From assembly GCF_964028515.1 (NCBI RefSeq), contig NZ_OZ034788.1, forward strand, positions 682,001 through 746,000: 64,000 bases of DNA, in the 5' to 3' direction. Each line of letters starts with the position of its first letter. Position 1 is the first letter of the stretch. This document shows, one piece after another, positions 15,728-24,971 of the stretch. A program made the position numbers and the translations under genes. The DNA is from Wolbachia endosymbiont (group B) of Hofmannophila pseudospretella (lineage in GTDB: Bacteria; Pseudomonadota; Alphaproteobacteria; Rickettsiales; Anaplasmataceae). The notes below the pieces were generated by a model. The model worked only from the letters and a program-made list of their open reading frames with translations. It ran no database searches and had not been told where the DNA came from.

Positions 15728-16525
15728 ATGCAAACCAAATTAAAAAGTCATTTAGCTGGAGAATTACTTACCATCGCTACTTGCTGGAAATTAACACTTG
15801 TAGGTGGAGAAGTAATGGGATTTACTGACTATGATGAAGATTTAAATCTCAATAATATACTCTATAAATCTTCAAGCGGTTTTATAGCCAGCAGTATAAT
15901 ATTAAATAGCGATTTGAGAACTGATAATCTAGAAATTGAAGGAATATTAAATAGTGCTGATATTAAAGAAAAAGATGTTTTATCAGGAAGGTATGACTTT
16001 GCAAATATTGAAATATTTCTTGTGAACTATAAAGATTTGAGTCAGGGAATTATGAATTTGCATGCAGGAACTTTTGGTAAAGTAACATTAAATAGTGGGA
16101 GGTTTATCGCTGAAATTAGAGGTCTTGCGACAAAGCTTGAGAGAAGCATAACAGAGCTATATTCTCCTGTATGCAGGGCACAATTTTGCGATGATAGATG
16201 TAAAGCTGATGCTAAAAAGTTTAGTAGAATAAGCACAATTACTAAAGTGATAGATGAAAGAAGATTTGAAGACACTAATTTAATCGAAAGTGATGGATAT
16301 TATAAGCACGGAGTGGTAAAATTCTTTAGTTCAGCAACATTTGAAGTTGTAGTTAAAGAATACAAAAATAAAGTAGTTACATTATTTGCTTCTCCTCCAT
16401 ATCAAATTTCTACCGGAGATAAATATTTGATACTTGCAGGTTGTGATAAAGCGTTTTTAACGTGCAAAAACAAGTTTAACAATACTGTGAATTTCCGTGG
16501 CGAACCATATATACCAGTTGTTTAG
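15728..16525 (+). CDS. GTA/phage tail protein (g13 type, DUF2163 + BR0599 family)
   Basis: 265 residues of the phage-conserved family (TIGR02218 type) equivalent to gene 13 of the Rhodobacter gene transfer agent, thought to be a tail/baseplate hub component. N-terminal DUF2163 features: HLAGELLTIATCWKLTL and GFTDYDEDLNL. The C-terminal BR0599 part has a four-Cys pattern (CRAQFCDDRC ... CDKAFLTCKNKFNNTVNFRG) and ends NFRGEPYIP. A strong ribosome site AGGAGG lies at 15717-15722. No other tail or capsid genes are adjacent, so it is an isolated survivor. Confidence 0.88.
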   Translation: MQTKLKSHLAGELLTIATCWKLTLVGGEVMGFTDYDEDLNLNNILYKSSSGFIASSIILNSDLRTDNLEIEGILNSADIKEKDVLSGRYDFANIEIFLVNYKDLSQGIMNLHAGTFGKVTLNSGRFIAEIRGLATKLERSITELYSPVCRAQFCDDRCKADAKKFSRISTITKVIDERRFEDTNLIESDGYYKHGVVKFFSSATFEVVVKEYKNKVVTLFASPPYQISTGDKYLILAGCDKAFLTCKNKFNNTVNFRGEPYIPVV

Positions 16526-16556
16526 CAGCATAATTTTTAATATTATGAATAAGTAT

Positions 16557-16643
16557 GGAAAGGTGGCTGAGCGGTCTAAAGCACACGCTTGGAAAGCGTG
16601 CACATATGAAAATATGTCGGGGGTTCGAATCCCCCCTTTTCCG
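16557..16643 (+). tRNA. tRNA-Ser (anticodon GGA)
   Basis: Type II tRNA of 87 bases: acceptor GGAAAGG/CTTTTCC (one G-T pair), D-arm GGCTGAGCGGTCTAAAGC, anticodon loop TTGGAAA between CACGC and GCGTG, a long variable arm (ACATATGAAAATATGT), and T-arm GGGGGTTCGAATCCCCC. Discriminator G at 16643. CCA is not encoded. Confidence 0.97.
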
Positions 16644-17181
16644 CACATTATTTCTAGTATAACATAGGATTTTCCGTTTTGTTCTTGAACGTAATAACCA
16701 TATAGCATTAGCACTTCAGCTCCGCAATTTTTCAGAGTCATCTACGTCAATAAAAGAATAGAGTTATCAAGTTGCAGAGCCTTCTTGATTTTTGATGAAG
16801 AAGAGTAGTAGAAATACAATCCAGTAGCCAGCATACCTTCCCTATTCCTAACAATATCTTGCAGTACTATACTTAGTATGTGTCATTTCTCCCTAACATC
16901 AGCAAAAGCCAATGATGGTATATATCCAACCTACCATAATATGTCAACATAATTCTTTATTGAAAATTTTAGGAAAAAATAAAACTTTTTTATTAAATAG
17001 ACATGTAATCGTATTCATCCAAATATGATTCCTTTATTGTCTTTTTTGGATCAAATGGTTCAGAACTTAGATCATACGGAAAGGTTACAGTAAATTAATA
17101 CTGGAAGGATATTAGTATGGAGCCTCAGATTCGTAAATGTCTTTTCTGTGTTTTATTGAAACACTTCATACTTTGCAGCAT
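16644..17181 (-). other. decayed coding region, no intact gene
   Basis: On the minus strand, protein-like text is broken by stops and shifts: a stretch with GLYFYYSSSSKIKKALQL (about 16760-16870) continues, after a shift, into KNCGAEVLMLYGYYVQEQNG (about 16672-16741). A separate short open tail (YDLSSEPFDPKKTIKESYLD...) ends at 16993. I recognise no family. It looks like gene remnants left to erode. Confidence 0.4.
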
Positions 17182-17376
17182 TTACATGATACGATAATCG
17201 CCAGTTCTCAGTCTTCTGTATCCTTTGAGTTTGTAACAAAACGATTCACCAAAATCAATTGGATTAACTGTAAGTCGCTCTTTTACTATCTCTTCAACTC
17301 TTAACTTTATTGTTTTTGGAAAAGCTCTTCTTACTAACATTTTCAGGAATTTAATCTTATAGCGCTTTAGTCTCAC
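17182..17376 (-). pseudogene. RelE/ParE-like toxin fragment
   Basis: 64 codons. The C-terminal half, RVEEIVKERLTVNP...YKLKGYRRLRTGDYRIM, matches the RelE/ParE pattern (I-x-E-x(2)-K-E-R-L ... L-x-G-Y-R-x-L-R-x-G-D-Y-R-I). It stops straight after DYRI, where intact toxins carry one or two more strands, so it is truncated. No antitoxin of the usual type is visible beside it. It is the second broken toxin within 2 kb. Confidence 0.55.
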
Positions 17377-17477
17377 CTATAGTGGTAAGATTATCTACTT
17401 ATTCTTGTATGGAAATTTACCAATTATTAAGATAATCAGTGTAGTAAAAACATATTCTAATAGTATGGAAAAATAAA

Positions 17478-17891
17478 ATGGGTTTTGAAAAATATGTAAA
17501 CGATGGTATTATAAATTTATATGATTTGCGTAACGACACAAGTAACAAAGAAATATGTAAGCTTATCGATTTTATAAAAGAAAGAAAAGATATCAAAGAA
17601 TTCGCTTTTCAAGATGATGATACTGATCATAGTATACAATATAGGAAAGGTAGAAATATTAGTAATAATATGAAACCTATATGCATAGGTGTAGGAATTG
17701 GTTTAGTTGCTGGTCTAGTTGCAGGATGTTGTTTAGGGCAAGAAACTTTAGCTCTTATTGGCGTTTCTGGTGTAGTGTTGATTGCATTTGCTATAGTTGG
17801 TGCATTACTTGGAGCTGGAGCGGGCTATGTCGTAGGTAAATGCCTTGACAAAATTAAGGTTACAAATATGCAAGAAGCAATAAGTTGTTAA
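17478..17891 (+). CDS. small membrane protein with glycine-zipper helices
   Basis: 137 residues. The first 65 are polar and acidic. Two hydrophobic helices follow (about 66-85 and 90-120), rich in GxxxG-type spacing (GVGIGLVAGLVAG; GALLGAGAGYVVG), a pattern of tightly packed or oligomerising membrane helices. Its TAA overlaps the convergent trhO stop by four bases (TTAA at 17888-17891). No family recognised. Confidence 0.6.
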   Translation: MGFEKYVNDGIINLYDLRNDTSNKEICKLIDFIKERKDIKEFAFQDDDTDHSIQYRKGRNISNNMKPICIGVGIGLVAGLVAGCCLGQETLALIGVSGVVLIAFAIVGALLGAGAGYVVGKCLDKIKVTNMQEAISC

Positions 17892-18733
17892 AGGTTCGTG
17901 TTATATTCTGAATTTCTTTCAATACTTAAAGATTTACAATCAGAGCAAACCACTTGGCCACGTGGAACTGATTTCAGCTCATCAGTTGAAACTTTACTTG
18001 AGCAGAATATGCATTTTATTTTATCACTTGGGGCGAGTGAGTGATCAACAGCAATTCTATCATCAAAAACAAAACACTCGCCTTCCCAATTACCACTTTT
18101 ATTACCAGTTTTTTCAAGATAGGAAAGAATACCGCCTTTAAGATGGTAAACATCTTTAAATCCAACGCTTTTCATATATGCTGTAGATTTCTCACATCTG
18201 ATTCCACCAGTACAGTACATAGCTACTTTCAGGTCTTTACTCTCAGAAAATGACTCTGCCCACTGAGGAAAATCGCGAAAACGTTGAGTGTGTGGATTGA
18301 TTGCATTTTTAAACTTGCCTAATTTTACTTCGTATTCATTTCGTGTGTCTATTACTAAAACGTTAGGTTGAGAGATAAAATCATCCCAATATTCTGGATC
18401 AATGTACTGACCTCTAACGAAAATATCGAGATTACTTACACCAAGATTTACAATTTCTCTTTTTAATCTTACTTTCATCTTACTAAATGGTTGATATTCT
18501 GCCGAGCTCTCTTTCCACGTAAGACCTTTCAGCCTGTCATCAGAACGTAGAAAATCAAATATTTTATCAATTGCGCTCCTTTCTCCAGATATGGTTGCAT
18601 TGATACCCTCTTCTGCAAGAAGTATAGTGCCTTTTAATTCAACATTGTCGCATGCAACTTTTATTTCGTCTTTCATGTCATAATAATTAGAGAGTTTTAC
18701 AAAATGATAGAAAGTTGCAATGACAAAACTCAT
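17888..18733 (-). CDS. trhO: tRNA uridine(34) hydroxylase TrhO (rhodanese-related)
   Basis: 281 residues, the TrhO/YceA family, which makes 5-hydroxyuridine at tRNA position 34. The N-terminal acylphosphatase-like part has LKGTILLAEEGINATISG. The rhodanese domain has VLVIDTRNEYEVKLG and the Cys loop MYCTGGIRCEKS (C174, C180). A C-terminal pair of CxxC motifs (CIFCSS...CSDC) probably binds zinc. Length and order match intact homologues. Confidence 0.93.
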   Translation of the reverse strand: MSFVIATFYHFVKLSNYYDMKDEIKVACDNVELKGTILLAEEGINATISGERSAIDKIFDFLRSDDRLKGLTWKESSAEYQPFSKMKVRLKREIVNLGVSNLDIFVRGQYIDPEYWDDFISQPNVLVIDTRNEYEVKLGKFKNAINPHTQRFRDFPQWAESFSESKDLKVAMYCTGGIRCEKSTAYMKSVGFKDVYHLKGGILSYLEKTGNKSGNWEGECFVFDDRIAVDHSLAPSDKIKCIFCSSKVSTDELKSVPRGQVVCSDCKSLSIERNSEYNTNL

Positions 18734-18863
18734 AATTAATTAGTTTATCGATTTAAAACATAATATATAAAATTATGAAGATATTCAATAGGACGGCTGT
18801 TAATTACTGGATATCTTTAGTTTTTGCATATAACATTTTAATATCAAATATAGATTCAAGTTA

Positions 18864-20462
18864 ATGTTTCTGAGAGTATTTAAAAATATATTCTTGTTTT
18901 TAGTAAGTGTATTATTTGTCTGCCCTATACTATCGTTAATATCGATTCTATTTACAGAATCAGCAAACTCTGGATGGGTAATTAGTAGACTTTTTCCTGA
19001 ATATATACTCAATACGTTGATTTTGATGGTAGGAGTAGGGTTAATATCCTTTATATTTGGAGTAATTCCAGCTTGGCTTACTACATTTTTTTCGTTTCCC
19101 GGAAGTAGAATTTTTGAGATTGCCTTATTCTTTCCGATATCAATTCCTGGATATATAGTATCGTTTGTTTATGTAAACACGTTAGAGTTTTCAGGTCCAA
19201 TTCAGAGCTTGTTAAGAGATACTTTTCAATTGAGCAAAGGTAACTATTGGTTTCCCGAGATCAAATCCCTAGGTGGTGGAATATTAGTAATGGGATTTAG
19301 TCTATATCCATACGTTTATATGTTGGTCCGCTCAAGTCTAAAGAGCGTTAGTAACTCAGTCACTATTGCATCAACACTTGGGTTCTCCTCATTACAGAGT
19401 CTGTTTTCTGTCATCATACCCTCCATACGTCCATCAATTATAGCTGGGTTATCCTTGGTACTAATGGAAGTAATTACAGATTTCGGCACACCACAGTTTC
19501 TTGCTATCGATACTTTCACGACAGGAATATACCGTACTTGGTTTTTATTGCATGACAAATATTCAACTACTGTTTTGGCAGTTGCAGAACTGATTTTCGT
19601 TGCAATACTAATAGTTATCGAGAAAAAACTACAAAAAAGAGAAATATCTTACTCTTCAATCAATACTAATGCAGATTATCACAATAAACGTAGTATAAAC
19701 GGTTCTATATCGTTGATCTTTTCTTATCTTATGTGTTTATTGCCGATATTAATAGGCTTTATTTTACCAATGATTCCACTTATATATTGGAGCATAGAGA
19801 AAGGCTTTTTCATATACGAAGCAAGATTTTATAATATAATAACAAACAGTATTAGTTTATCATTTATTACCGCGCTAATCTCGATCAGCATTGCAATAAT
19901 TATTGGATATACAGCACGTAAAAATAAGGTAATAAGCAATATAGCACGTCTCATTTCTCTTGGATATGCAATTCCAAATGCAATTATTGCAATTAGCATA
20001 ATAATGTTTTTAAGCAGAATATCTTCTTTCATTACTCAATATATTGTAGAAATTAGCTTGGTAGGAACTATTGGCGCATTAGTTTACTCATATTTATTTC
20101 GTTTTTTTGCTATATCTTTCAAGGCGATAGAGTCGGGACTCAAAAAAACACCAAATGAAATTGAATGGACTGCATATACTATGGGTCATGGGCCTATTTC
20201 CACGTGCCTGAATATTCATATTCCCCTTATCAAGAAAAGCATACTATCGGGATTTCTGCTCGTGTTTATGGATACGGTAAAAGAACTCACGGCAACACTA
20301 ATTATCAGACCATTTAATTTTGAAACTATATCAACTAGAGTATATGAACTTGTCAGCGATGAGCGTTACAGAGAAGCTGCCCCATTTTCGTTAATGATAG
20401 TTATTATAGGTTTAACCTCTACAATAATCTTATTCACACTTGATGATAAGAATCAAAAATAA
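18864..20462 (+). CDS. fbpB: iron(III) ABC transporter permease (FbpB type)
   Basis: 532 residues, two fused permease units with about 12 membrane helices. Each half carries an EAA loop for ATPase docking: ASTLGFSSLQSLFSVIIPSIRPS and AYTMGHGPISTCLNIHIPLIKKS. Overall it fits the FbpB/SfuB/AfuB ferric-iron permeases of the inner membrane. Neither the periplasmic binding protein nor the ATPase is nearby, so the transporter genes are dispersed. The start is the ATG at 18864 following AT-rich sequence. Confidence 0.88.
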   Translation: MFLRVFKNIFLFLVSVLFVCPILSLISILFTESANSGWVISRLFPEYILNTLILMVGVGLISFIFGVIPAWLTTFFSFPGSRIFEIALFFPISIPGYIVSFVYVNTLEFSGPIQSLLRDTFQLSKGNYWFPEIKSLGGGILVMGFSLYPYVYMLVRSSLKSVSNSVTIASTLGFSSLQSLFSVIIPSIRPSIIAGLSLVLMEVITDFGTPQFLAIDTFTTGIYRTWFLLHDKYSTTVLAVAELIFVAILIVIEKKLQKREISYSSINTNADYHNKRSINGSISLIFSYLMCLLPILIGFILPMIPLIYWSIEKGFFIYEARFYNIITNSISLSFITALISISIAIIIGYTARKNKVISNIARLISLGYAIPNAIIAISIIMFLSRISSFITQYIVEISLVGTIGALVYSYLFRFFAISFKAIESGLKKTPNEIEWTAYTMGHGPISTCLNIHIPLIKKSILSGFLLVFMDTVKELTATLIIRPFNFETISTRVYELVSDERYREAAPFSLMIVIIGLTSTIILFTLDDKNQK

Positions 20463-20490
20463 ACTATTTTGCATCTGTTCAGCAGAGTAA

Positions 20491-21590
20491 TACCAATTCC
20501 CACTATATAAAGAACAGATAGACAATAATGGGAAAGAAGTGATACTAAAGTAGATAAAATAGAGAGGTATAAATGGCATTAAGGTCAAAACTATTAGACG
20601 AAAAAGTTGTAAATTTGGCGAAAGAAATGTTAAAAAAGGTCAGAAATAACGCATATGTTTCAAAAAAGTTACAAGCGGTGATAGCAGGAAAAGAAAGTAG
20701 TATAAGCGCTGTGGCAAGAATATGTAAAATTTCAAGGACTGCTTTGACTGAATGGATAAAGCATCTAAAATTTGGTAGAGTAGAAAGATTATTTTCCCCG
20801 TCTCAGCGGCGAAGAAAAAGCAAATTAAACAAAAATCAACGTGAGCAAATTGAAATATGGGTAGAAAGAAATCCAAATATTACTATTAAGGAAGTGCAAA
20901 TAAAAATCTCAGAGGAATTTGGCCTAAACATTAGCAAATCAACAGTGCACCGTGAGATACAAAGGATGAAGTTTTCTTACATAACACCGAGGCCAATTCA
21001 CCATAAACAAGATAAAAACAAGCAAGAAGAGTTTAAAAAATACTTCAATAAAATAGTCAATTCCCACCCTGAAAAGGAGGTATTTTTTTGATGAATCACG
21101 ATTTGGAACTCATTCAAAAATCGGACACGGATGGTTTAAAAAAGGGGTCAGAACACAGGTTAAAATGAAAATTGGTAGACAAAATTTCTATATCTACAGT
21201 GCGGTAAATCCAAGAAGTGGTAAGAAAATTAGCCTACTTGCTCCATATGTAAACACTGATTGTATGAATATATTTCTGGAGCAGATGTCGAAAGATTTAG
21301 GCACGAAAGAAGCCTTTCTTGTAATGGATTGTGCAAGTTGGCATAGATCAAAAAGTTTGAAAATTCAGGAAAACATTACCATCATATACTTGCCTCCTTA
21401 TTCACCGGAACTGAATCCTGTTGAAAGGTTGTGGCAATATATCAAATACAATACTTTACGCAATAGTATCTACGATACCATAGGTTTACTTGAAGATGTT
21501 TTGTGTAATTTTATTGTCAATATTTCCAGTACTACTATTAAACGAGTTTGTAATGTTTCTTATTTGTTCGGTCAGTAATGGATTTTGGTA
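20491..21590 (+). mobile_element. IS630-family insertion sequence, copy 1
   Basis: 1100 bp bounded by TACCAATTCC at 20491 and GATTTTGGTA ending at 21590 (inverted TACCAA/TTGGTA tips). A TAA direct repeat flanks it (20488-20490, 21591-21593). It appears identical to 48062-49161. The right end abuts a MITE-like end repeat, so it probably inserted at that repeat. Confidence 0.88.
20573..21578 (+). CDS. IS630-family transposase in two frames (20573-21091 and 21165-21578)
   Basis: The first frame (172 aa) holds the helix-turn-helix region (SISAVARICKISRTALTEWIK; LNISKSTVHREIQRM). The second (137 aa) holds the catalytic C-terminus: LVMDCASWHRS (second Asp) and YSPELNPVERLWQYIK (Glu). The first catalytic Asp lies in the stretch between (FFDESRFGTHSKIG), readable only if the ribosome moves +1 (or -2) at the seven-T run around 21083-21089. 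Both copies carry the same shift, which fits either programmed frameshifting or spread of a defective element helped in trans. Confidence 0.85.
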
Positions 21591-21591
21591 T

Positions 21592-21710
21592 AACAAAATA
21601 AGATAGACGAAAAAAGACAACTATAGAAGCAAATGGTCAGTGCTTTCGTGTTTATCAACTTAGTTGGATCTCAGTATCAGCTACTCGGATGACATTATGG
21701 AAGCTCAAAT
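21592..21710 (+). repeat. MITE-like end plus palindromic repeat
   Basis: 21592-21625 matches position 1-26 and the reverse complement of 1031-1063 (AAAATAAG-TAGACGA-AAAGACAACTATA). It goes on to AGAAGCAAATGGTCAGTGC, similar to the interior of the first unit. At 21660-21705 is GGATCTCAGTATCAGCTACTCGGATGACA, one arm of the common palindromic repeat. No gene is present up to apaG. Confidence 0.5.
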
Positions 21711-21767
21711 GATAAAACAAGAAGCATTGGTTTCAGATGCACTTGAACAAATACACTATCTTGACGA

Positions 21768-22172
21768 TCAATGAGGTCTAGTGTTAACGTATGGACTGTC
21801 TAAAGAAAAGGGTGGTACCATAACATCAAAGGTTTTTATGCTCTCTTCGTTCAGAAATTCATATTTACCCTGCATTATTCCTGATGGTGTATTTAAGTAT
21901 GTTCCACTTGTATATTTGAATACCTCTCCAGATTTTATTACAGGTTGTTCTCCAATAACACCAACTCCGGCAATTTCATTTATTTTACCCTTATGATCTA
22001 TTATTCGCCAATAGCGACTTAATAATTGAATAGTTGATGAGCTTTTGTTTTTTATCTTAACATTATACATCCATACGTAACAATTTTCATAAGGAATGGA
22101 TTGCTCTTCAATATAAATTGGCAAAACTGTAACTTCAACAGAATTAGTAATAAGTGTGTATTTCATGGTCAT
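21768..22172 (-). CDS. apaG: ApaG-like protein
   Basis: About 134 residues from ATG 22172 (a second ATG lies at 22166). ApaG is a small fibronectin-III-like beta-sandwich protein of uncertain role, linked to magnesium/cobalt phenotypes. The signature is clear: VWMYNVKIKNKSSSTIQLLSRYWRIIDHKGK, GVGVIGEQPVIKSGEVFKYTSG, TPSGIMQGKYEF and a terminal PPFSLDSP. It stands alone between the IS630 flank and the divergent purK. Confidence 0.92.
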   Translation of the reverse strand: MTMKYTLITNSVEVTVLPIYIEEQSIPYENCYVWMYNVKIKNKSSSTIQLLSRYWRIIDHKGKINEIAGVGVIGEQPVIKSGEVFKYTSGTYLNTPSGIMQGKYEFLNEESIKTFDVMVPPFSLDSPYVNTRPH

Positions 22173-22275
22173 CGTAAAGTGTTCATGATAAAAATTTAAC
22201 ACACTTCAATTATACACTTTTTTCATAGATTTTCCAAGCATATTATCGTACTCTAACTAGGAAATATTAATCTAC

Positions 22276-23355
22276 ATGATGAACAAAACAGATCCACTGG
22301 ATAAAAAAGTGATAGGAATAATAGGAAGTGGGCAATTAGGTAAAATGACTGCTATCGCTGCAATAAAACTTGGGCACAAAACGCATATTTTTGCCAGTGC
22401 TAAAAACGATCCAGCTTGTTCTATTGCTGATGATTTAACAATAGCAGACTTCTGTGATAAGAGGGCACTTGAATCTTTTGCACAGAGTGTGGATTTAGTC
22501 ACTATTGAATCTGAAAATATTCCATGTAGTGCAATTGATATTGTGTCGCAGCATACAGATTTTTATCCAGGCAAAAAGGCGTTACACATTTCGCAAAATA
22601 GGCTGAGAGAGAAAGATTTTATTAGAGATTTAAGCATAAAAACTGCTGATTACAAAAGTATACAAAATTATAATCAGCTACTAGAAAGTAGTGAAACTTT
22701 TAGCTATCCAGTGAGGCTAAAAACAACAGAAATGGGTTATGATGGAAAAGGACAATATGTGATTGAAAATGATTCTGAACTGAAGCAATTTGCTTCCTTC
22801 GATTGGAATAAAGAGTACATTCTTGAAGCAAGTGTTGATTTACTGAAAGAGGTTTCAATAGTCGTTGCAAGAGATAAAAACGGTAAAGTAGCTTTTTTTC
22901 CTATAGCAGAGAATCACCACGTTGACGGAATACTTAATACTTCAATAGCACCAGCTAAAATAGATAATAAATTAGCCCAAGAGGTACAAAAAACTGCAGA
23001 GAAAATAGCAACTGCGCTTGATGTAGTAGGAATTCTAGCTATTGAATTTTTCATCACTCAAAATCATGAATTACTAGTTAATGAACTGGCCCCAAGACCC
23101 CACAATTCTTGCCACTGGAGCTTGGATGCATGCAACGTTAGTCAATTCGAGCAGCTAGTTAGGATAATATGCGGGCTATCTATGCAGGAAGTAGTATTAC
23201 GCTTTCCTTGCATGACAAAAAATATAATAGGTAATGATATATATAATTCTCACAAATATTTGAGCAATGAAAAAGCTAGTTTAACCATATATGGGAAAAA
23301 AGAGGTTAGGGACAAGCGTAAAATGGGACATGTCAATATAGATTTAAGTTATTGA
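22276..23355 (+). CDS. purK: N5-carboxyaminoimidazole ribonucleotide synthase
   Basis: 359 residues, an ATP-grasp enzyme turning AIR, ATP and bicarbonate into N5-CAIR in purine synthesis. Markers are IIGSGQLGKMTAIAAIKLGHK (dinucleotide-like N-terminus), KTTEMGYDGKGQYVI (ATP-grasp loop), EFFITQNHELLVNELAPRPHNSCHWS and a C-terminal HxYGKKEVRDKRKMGHVN. The purE partner is not in the window. It converges with asd with one base between stops. Confidence 0.94.
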   Translation: MMNKTDPLDKKVIGIIGSGQLGKMTAIAAIKLGHKTHIFASAKNDPACSIADDLTIADFCDKRALESFAQSVDLVTIESENIPCSAIDIVSQHTDFYPGKKALHISQNRLREKDFIRDLSIKTADYKSIQNYNQLLESSETFSYPVRLKTTEMGYDGKGQYVIENDSELKQFASFDWNKEYILEASVDLLKEVSIVVARDKNGKVAFFPIAENHHVDGILNTSIAPAKIDNKLAQEVQKTAEKIATALDVVGILAIEFFITQNHELLVNELAPRPHNSCHWSLDACNVSQFEQLVRIICGLSMQEVVLRFPCMTKNIIGNDIYNSHKYLSNEKASLTIYGKKEVRDKRKMGHVNIDLSY

Positions 23356-23356
23356 G

Positions 23357-24379
23357 CTATAAATGCTCTTTGATCAAGATCTCCAAGATCTGCACTATAT
23401 TTAGTGCTGCACCTTTGCGTAGATTATCAGCTACTATCCACATATTTAATCCGTGTTTAACGGTATCGTCTTGTCTAATACGCGATATGTATACGGCATC
23501 CTCTTGCACAACATCAATCTGAGTCATATATCCACCATCTTCGCGCTTATCTTGCACTAAAACTCCATCGTCTTCACTGAGCATTTCACGAGCTTCTTCT
23601 TCAGTTATATGCTGATCAAATTCTACATTTACTGCTATAGCATGACCAACAAGAACAGGTACTCGGACACAAGTTGCAGTTACTTTTATATCCTCTTCTA
23701 AAATTTTTTTTGCCTCCTCTTGCATTTTCCACTCCTCTTTTGTAGAACCATCTTCCATGAACTCTCCTATATGAGGAATGCAATTAAATGCTATTTGCTT
23801 AGGAAATATTTCAGGTTTTTTAGCTTCATTCATAAAGATTTTTTTTGTCTGATTGTAAAGCTCATCCATTGCTGCTTTACCTACACCAGAAGTTGATTGA
23901 TAAGTTGAAGCAACGATTCTCTTTATTTTTGCTTTTTGGTGTAATAAATGTAATGCCAGCAACATTTGTATTGTAGTACAGTTTGGATTAGATATTATGT
24001 TATGGTTTTTATATTCCGTAATTTTATCTTTGTTGATCTCTGGAATAACTAGTGGCACGCCTTCTTTCATCCTAAAATAGGAAGTGTTATCTATCACAAC
24101 GCACCCAGCCTCAGTTGCAATTGGTACGTATCTCTGAGAAACATGAGATTCTGCACAGAAAATGGCTATATTAGTTCCAACGAAGTCATAATCCTCAAGA
24201 CATAAAACTGTTAACTCTTTGTCACCAAAACTCACCTTTTTTCCCTTTGATTTTTTCGATGCAAAAGCAACAACAGAATCTATTGAAATTTTTCCTTCGT
24301 CTTGAAACTCGGCAAGCGTGCTTAATACCTCACGCCCTACTCTTCCTGTTGCTCCAATAACAGCAATTTTATATCCCAT
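23357..24379 (-). CDS. asd: aspartate-semialdehyde dehydrogenase
   Basis: 340 residues. It makes aspartate semialdehyde with NADPH, a precursor of lysine, diaminopimelate, threonine and methionine. The N-terminus is a Rossmann motif (AVIGATGRVGREVL). The catalytic Cys is in SNPNCTTIQML, and substrate-binding residues are in TYQSTSGVGKAAMDEL and RVPVLVGHA. In Wolbachia it most likely feeds diaminopimelate for lipid II, together with the argD product. Confidence 0.94.
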   Translation of the reverse strand: MGYKIAVIGATGRVGREVLSTLAEFQDEGKISIDSVVAFASKKSKGKKVSFGDKELTVLCLEDYDFVGTNIAIFCAESHVSQRYVPIATEAGCVVIDNTSYFRMKEGVPLVIPEINKDKITEYKNHNIISNPNCTTIQMLLALHLLHQKAKIKRIVASTYQSTSGVGKAAMDELYNQTKKIFMNEAKKPEIFPKQIAFNCIPHIGEFMEDGSTKEEWKMQEEAKKILEEDIKVTATCVRVPVLVGHAIAVNVEFDQHITEEEAREMLSEDDGVLVQDKREDGGYMTQIDVVQEDAVYISRIRQDDTVKHGLNMWIVADNLRKGAALNIVQILEILIKEHL

Positions 24380-24517
24380 ATAGATAAACCTCTGACTTTA
24401 AAGCTATATTATATTTTTACTGATAAAATTTACAATTACTTTAATATTTTTACCTTGCAATTAACCATAATTTAGTTATAATTATAAGATACTAGTAATA
24501 TTGCATGGTAGAATGAA

Positions 24518-24943
24518 ATGAGTAAAAAACATGATGACACTAAGGTCAAACCTGCAGTATCTGAATTTCAAAAGCCTGAAAAAGTCAATAGATTAGAGAT
24601 TCAAAATGTTCTTTCGAAAAAAAGCAAGCCAGCGATAAATTTTGATGATAAAAAGTATGGTGTGAAAATTTCTAAGATAGACCAGCATCTTTCAAACAAG
24701 AAGCAAGAATCTTTTGGATTAAGAGATTTTTTAAGTTCAATACCAATAATAGGAAGATTTTTAGTGAAAATTTTCACGCCTGAAAAAGAAGAGTATAAAA
24801 AACTGCAATCGCAAATAGGTCTTTCTAATAAAGCAAAAAATGAGATCTACATAGATAATAAACGCACAGAAGAAGTAGGTAGTAAACTTGAGAATGGTAA
24901 TATTGAACAAGTAGATAAAGAGAAAAAAAATCTTGGCCCATAA
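24518..24943 (+). CDS. hypothetical Lys-rich protein
   Basis: 141 residues, very rich in Lys, Glu, Ser and Asn, no signal peptide. A single hydrophobic amphipathic stretch (FLSSIPIIGRFLVKIF, about 69-84) could dip into a membrane. The flanks look disordered. I recognise no domain. It is a solo gene between divergent asd and convergent permease genes. Confidence 0.55.
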   Translation: MSKKHDDTKVKPAVSEFQKPEKVNRLEIQNVLSKKSKPAINFDDKKYGVKISKIDQHLSNKKQESFGLRDFLSSIPIIGRFLVKIFTPEKEEYKKLQSQIGLSNKAKNEIYIDNKRTEEVGSKLENGNIEQVDKEKKNLGP

Positions 24944-24971
24944 ATATCAACCATTTAAAGGGTATCTCTCA

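Noticed and set aside
21091..21165. Gap between two separate IS630 genes
   Set aside because: The stretch reads as the continuous transposase core (FFDESRFG...) in the third frame, so the two ORFs are one shifted gene.
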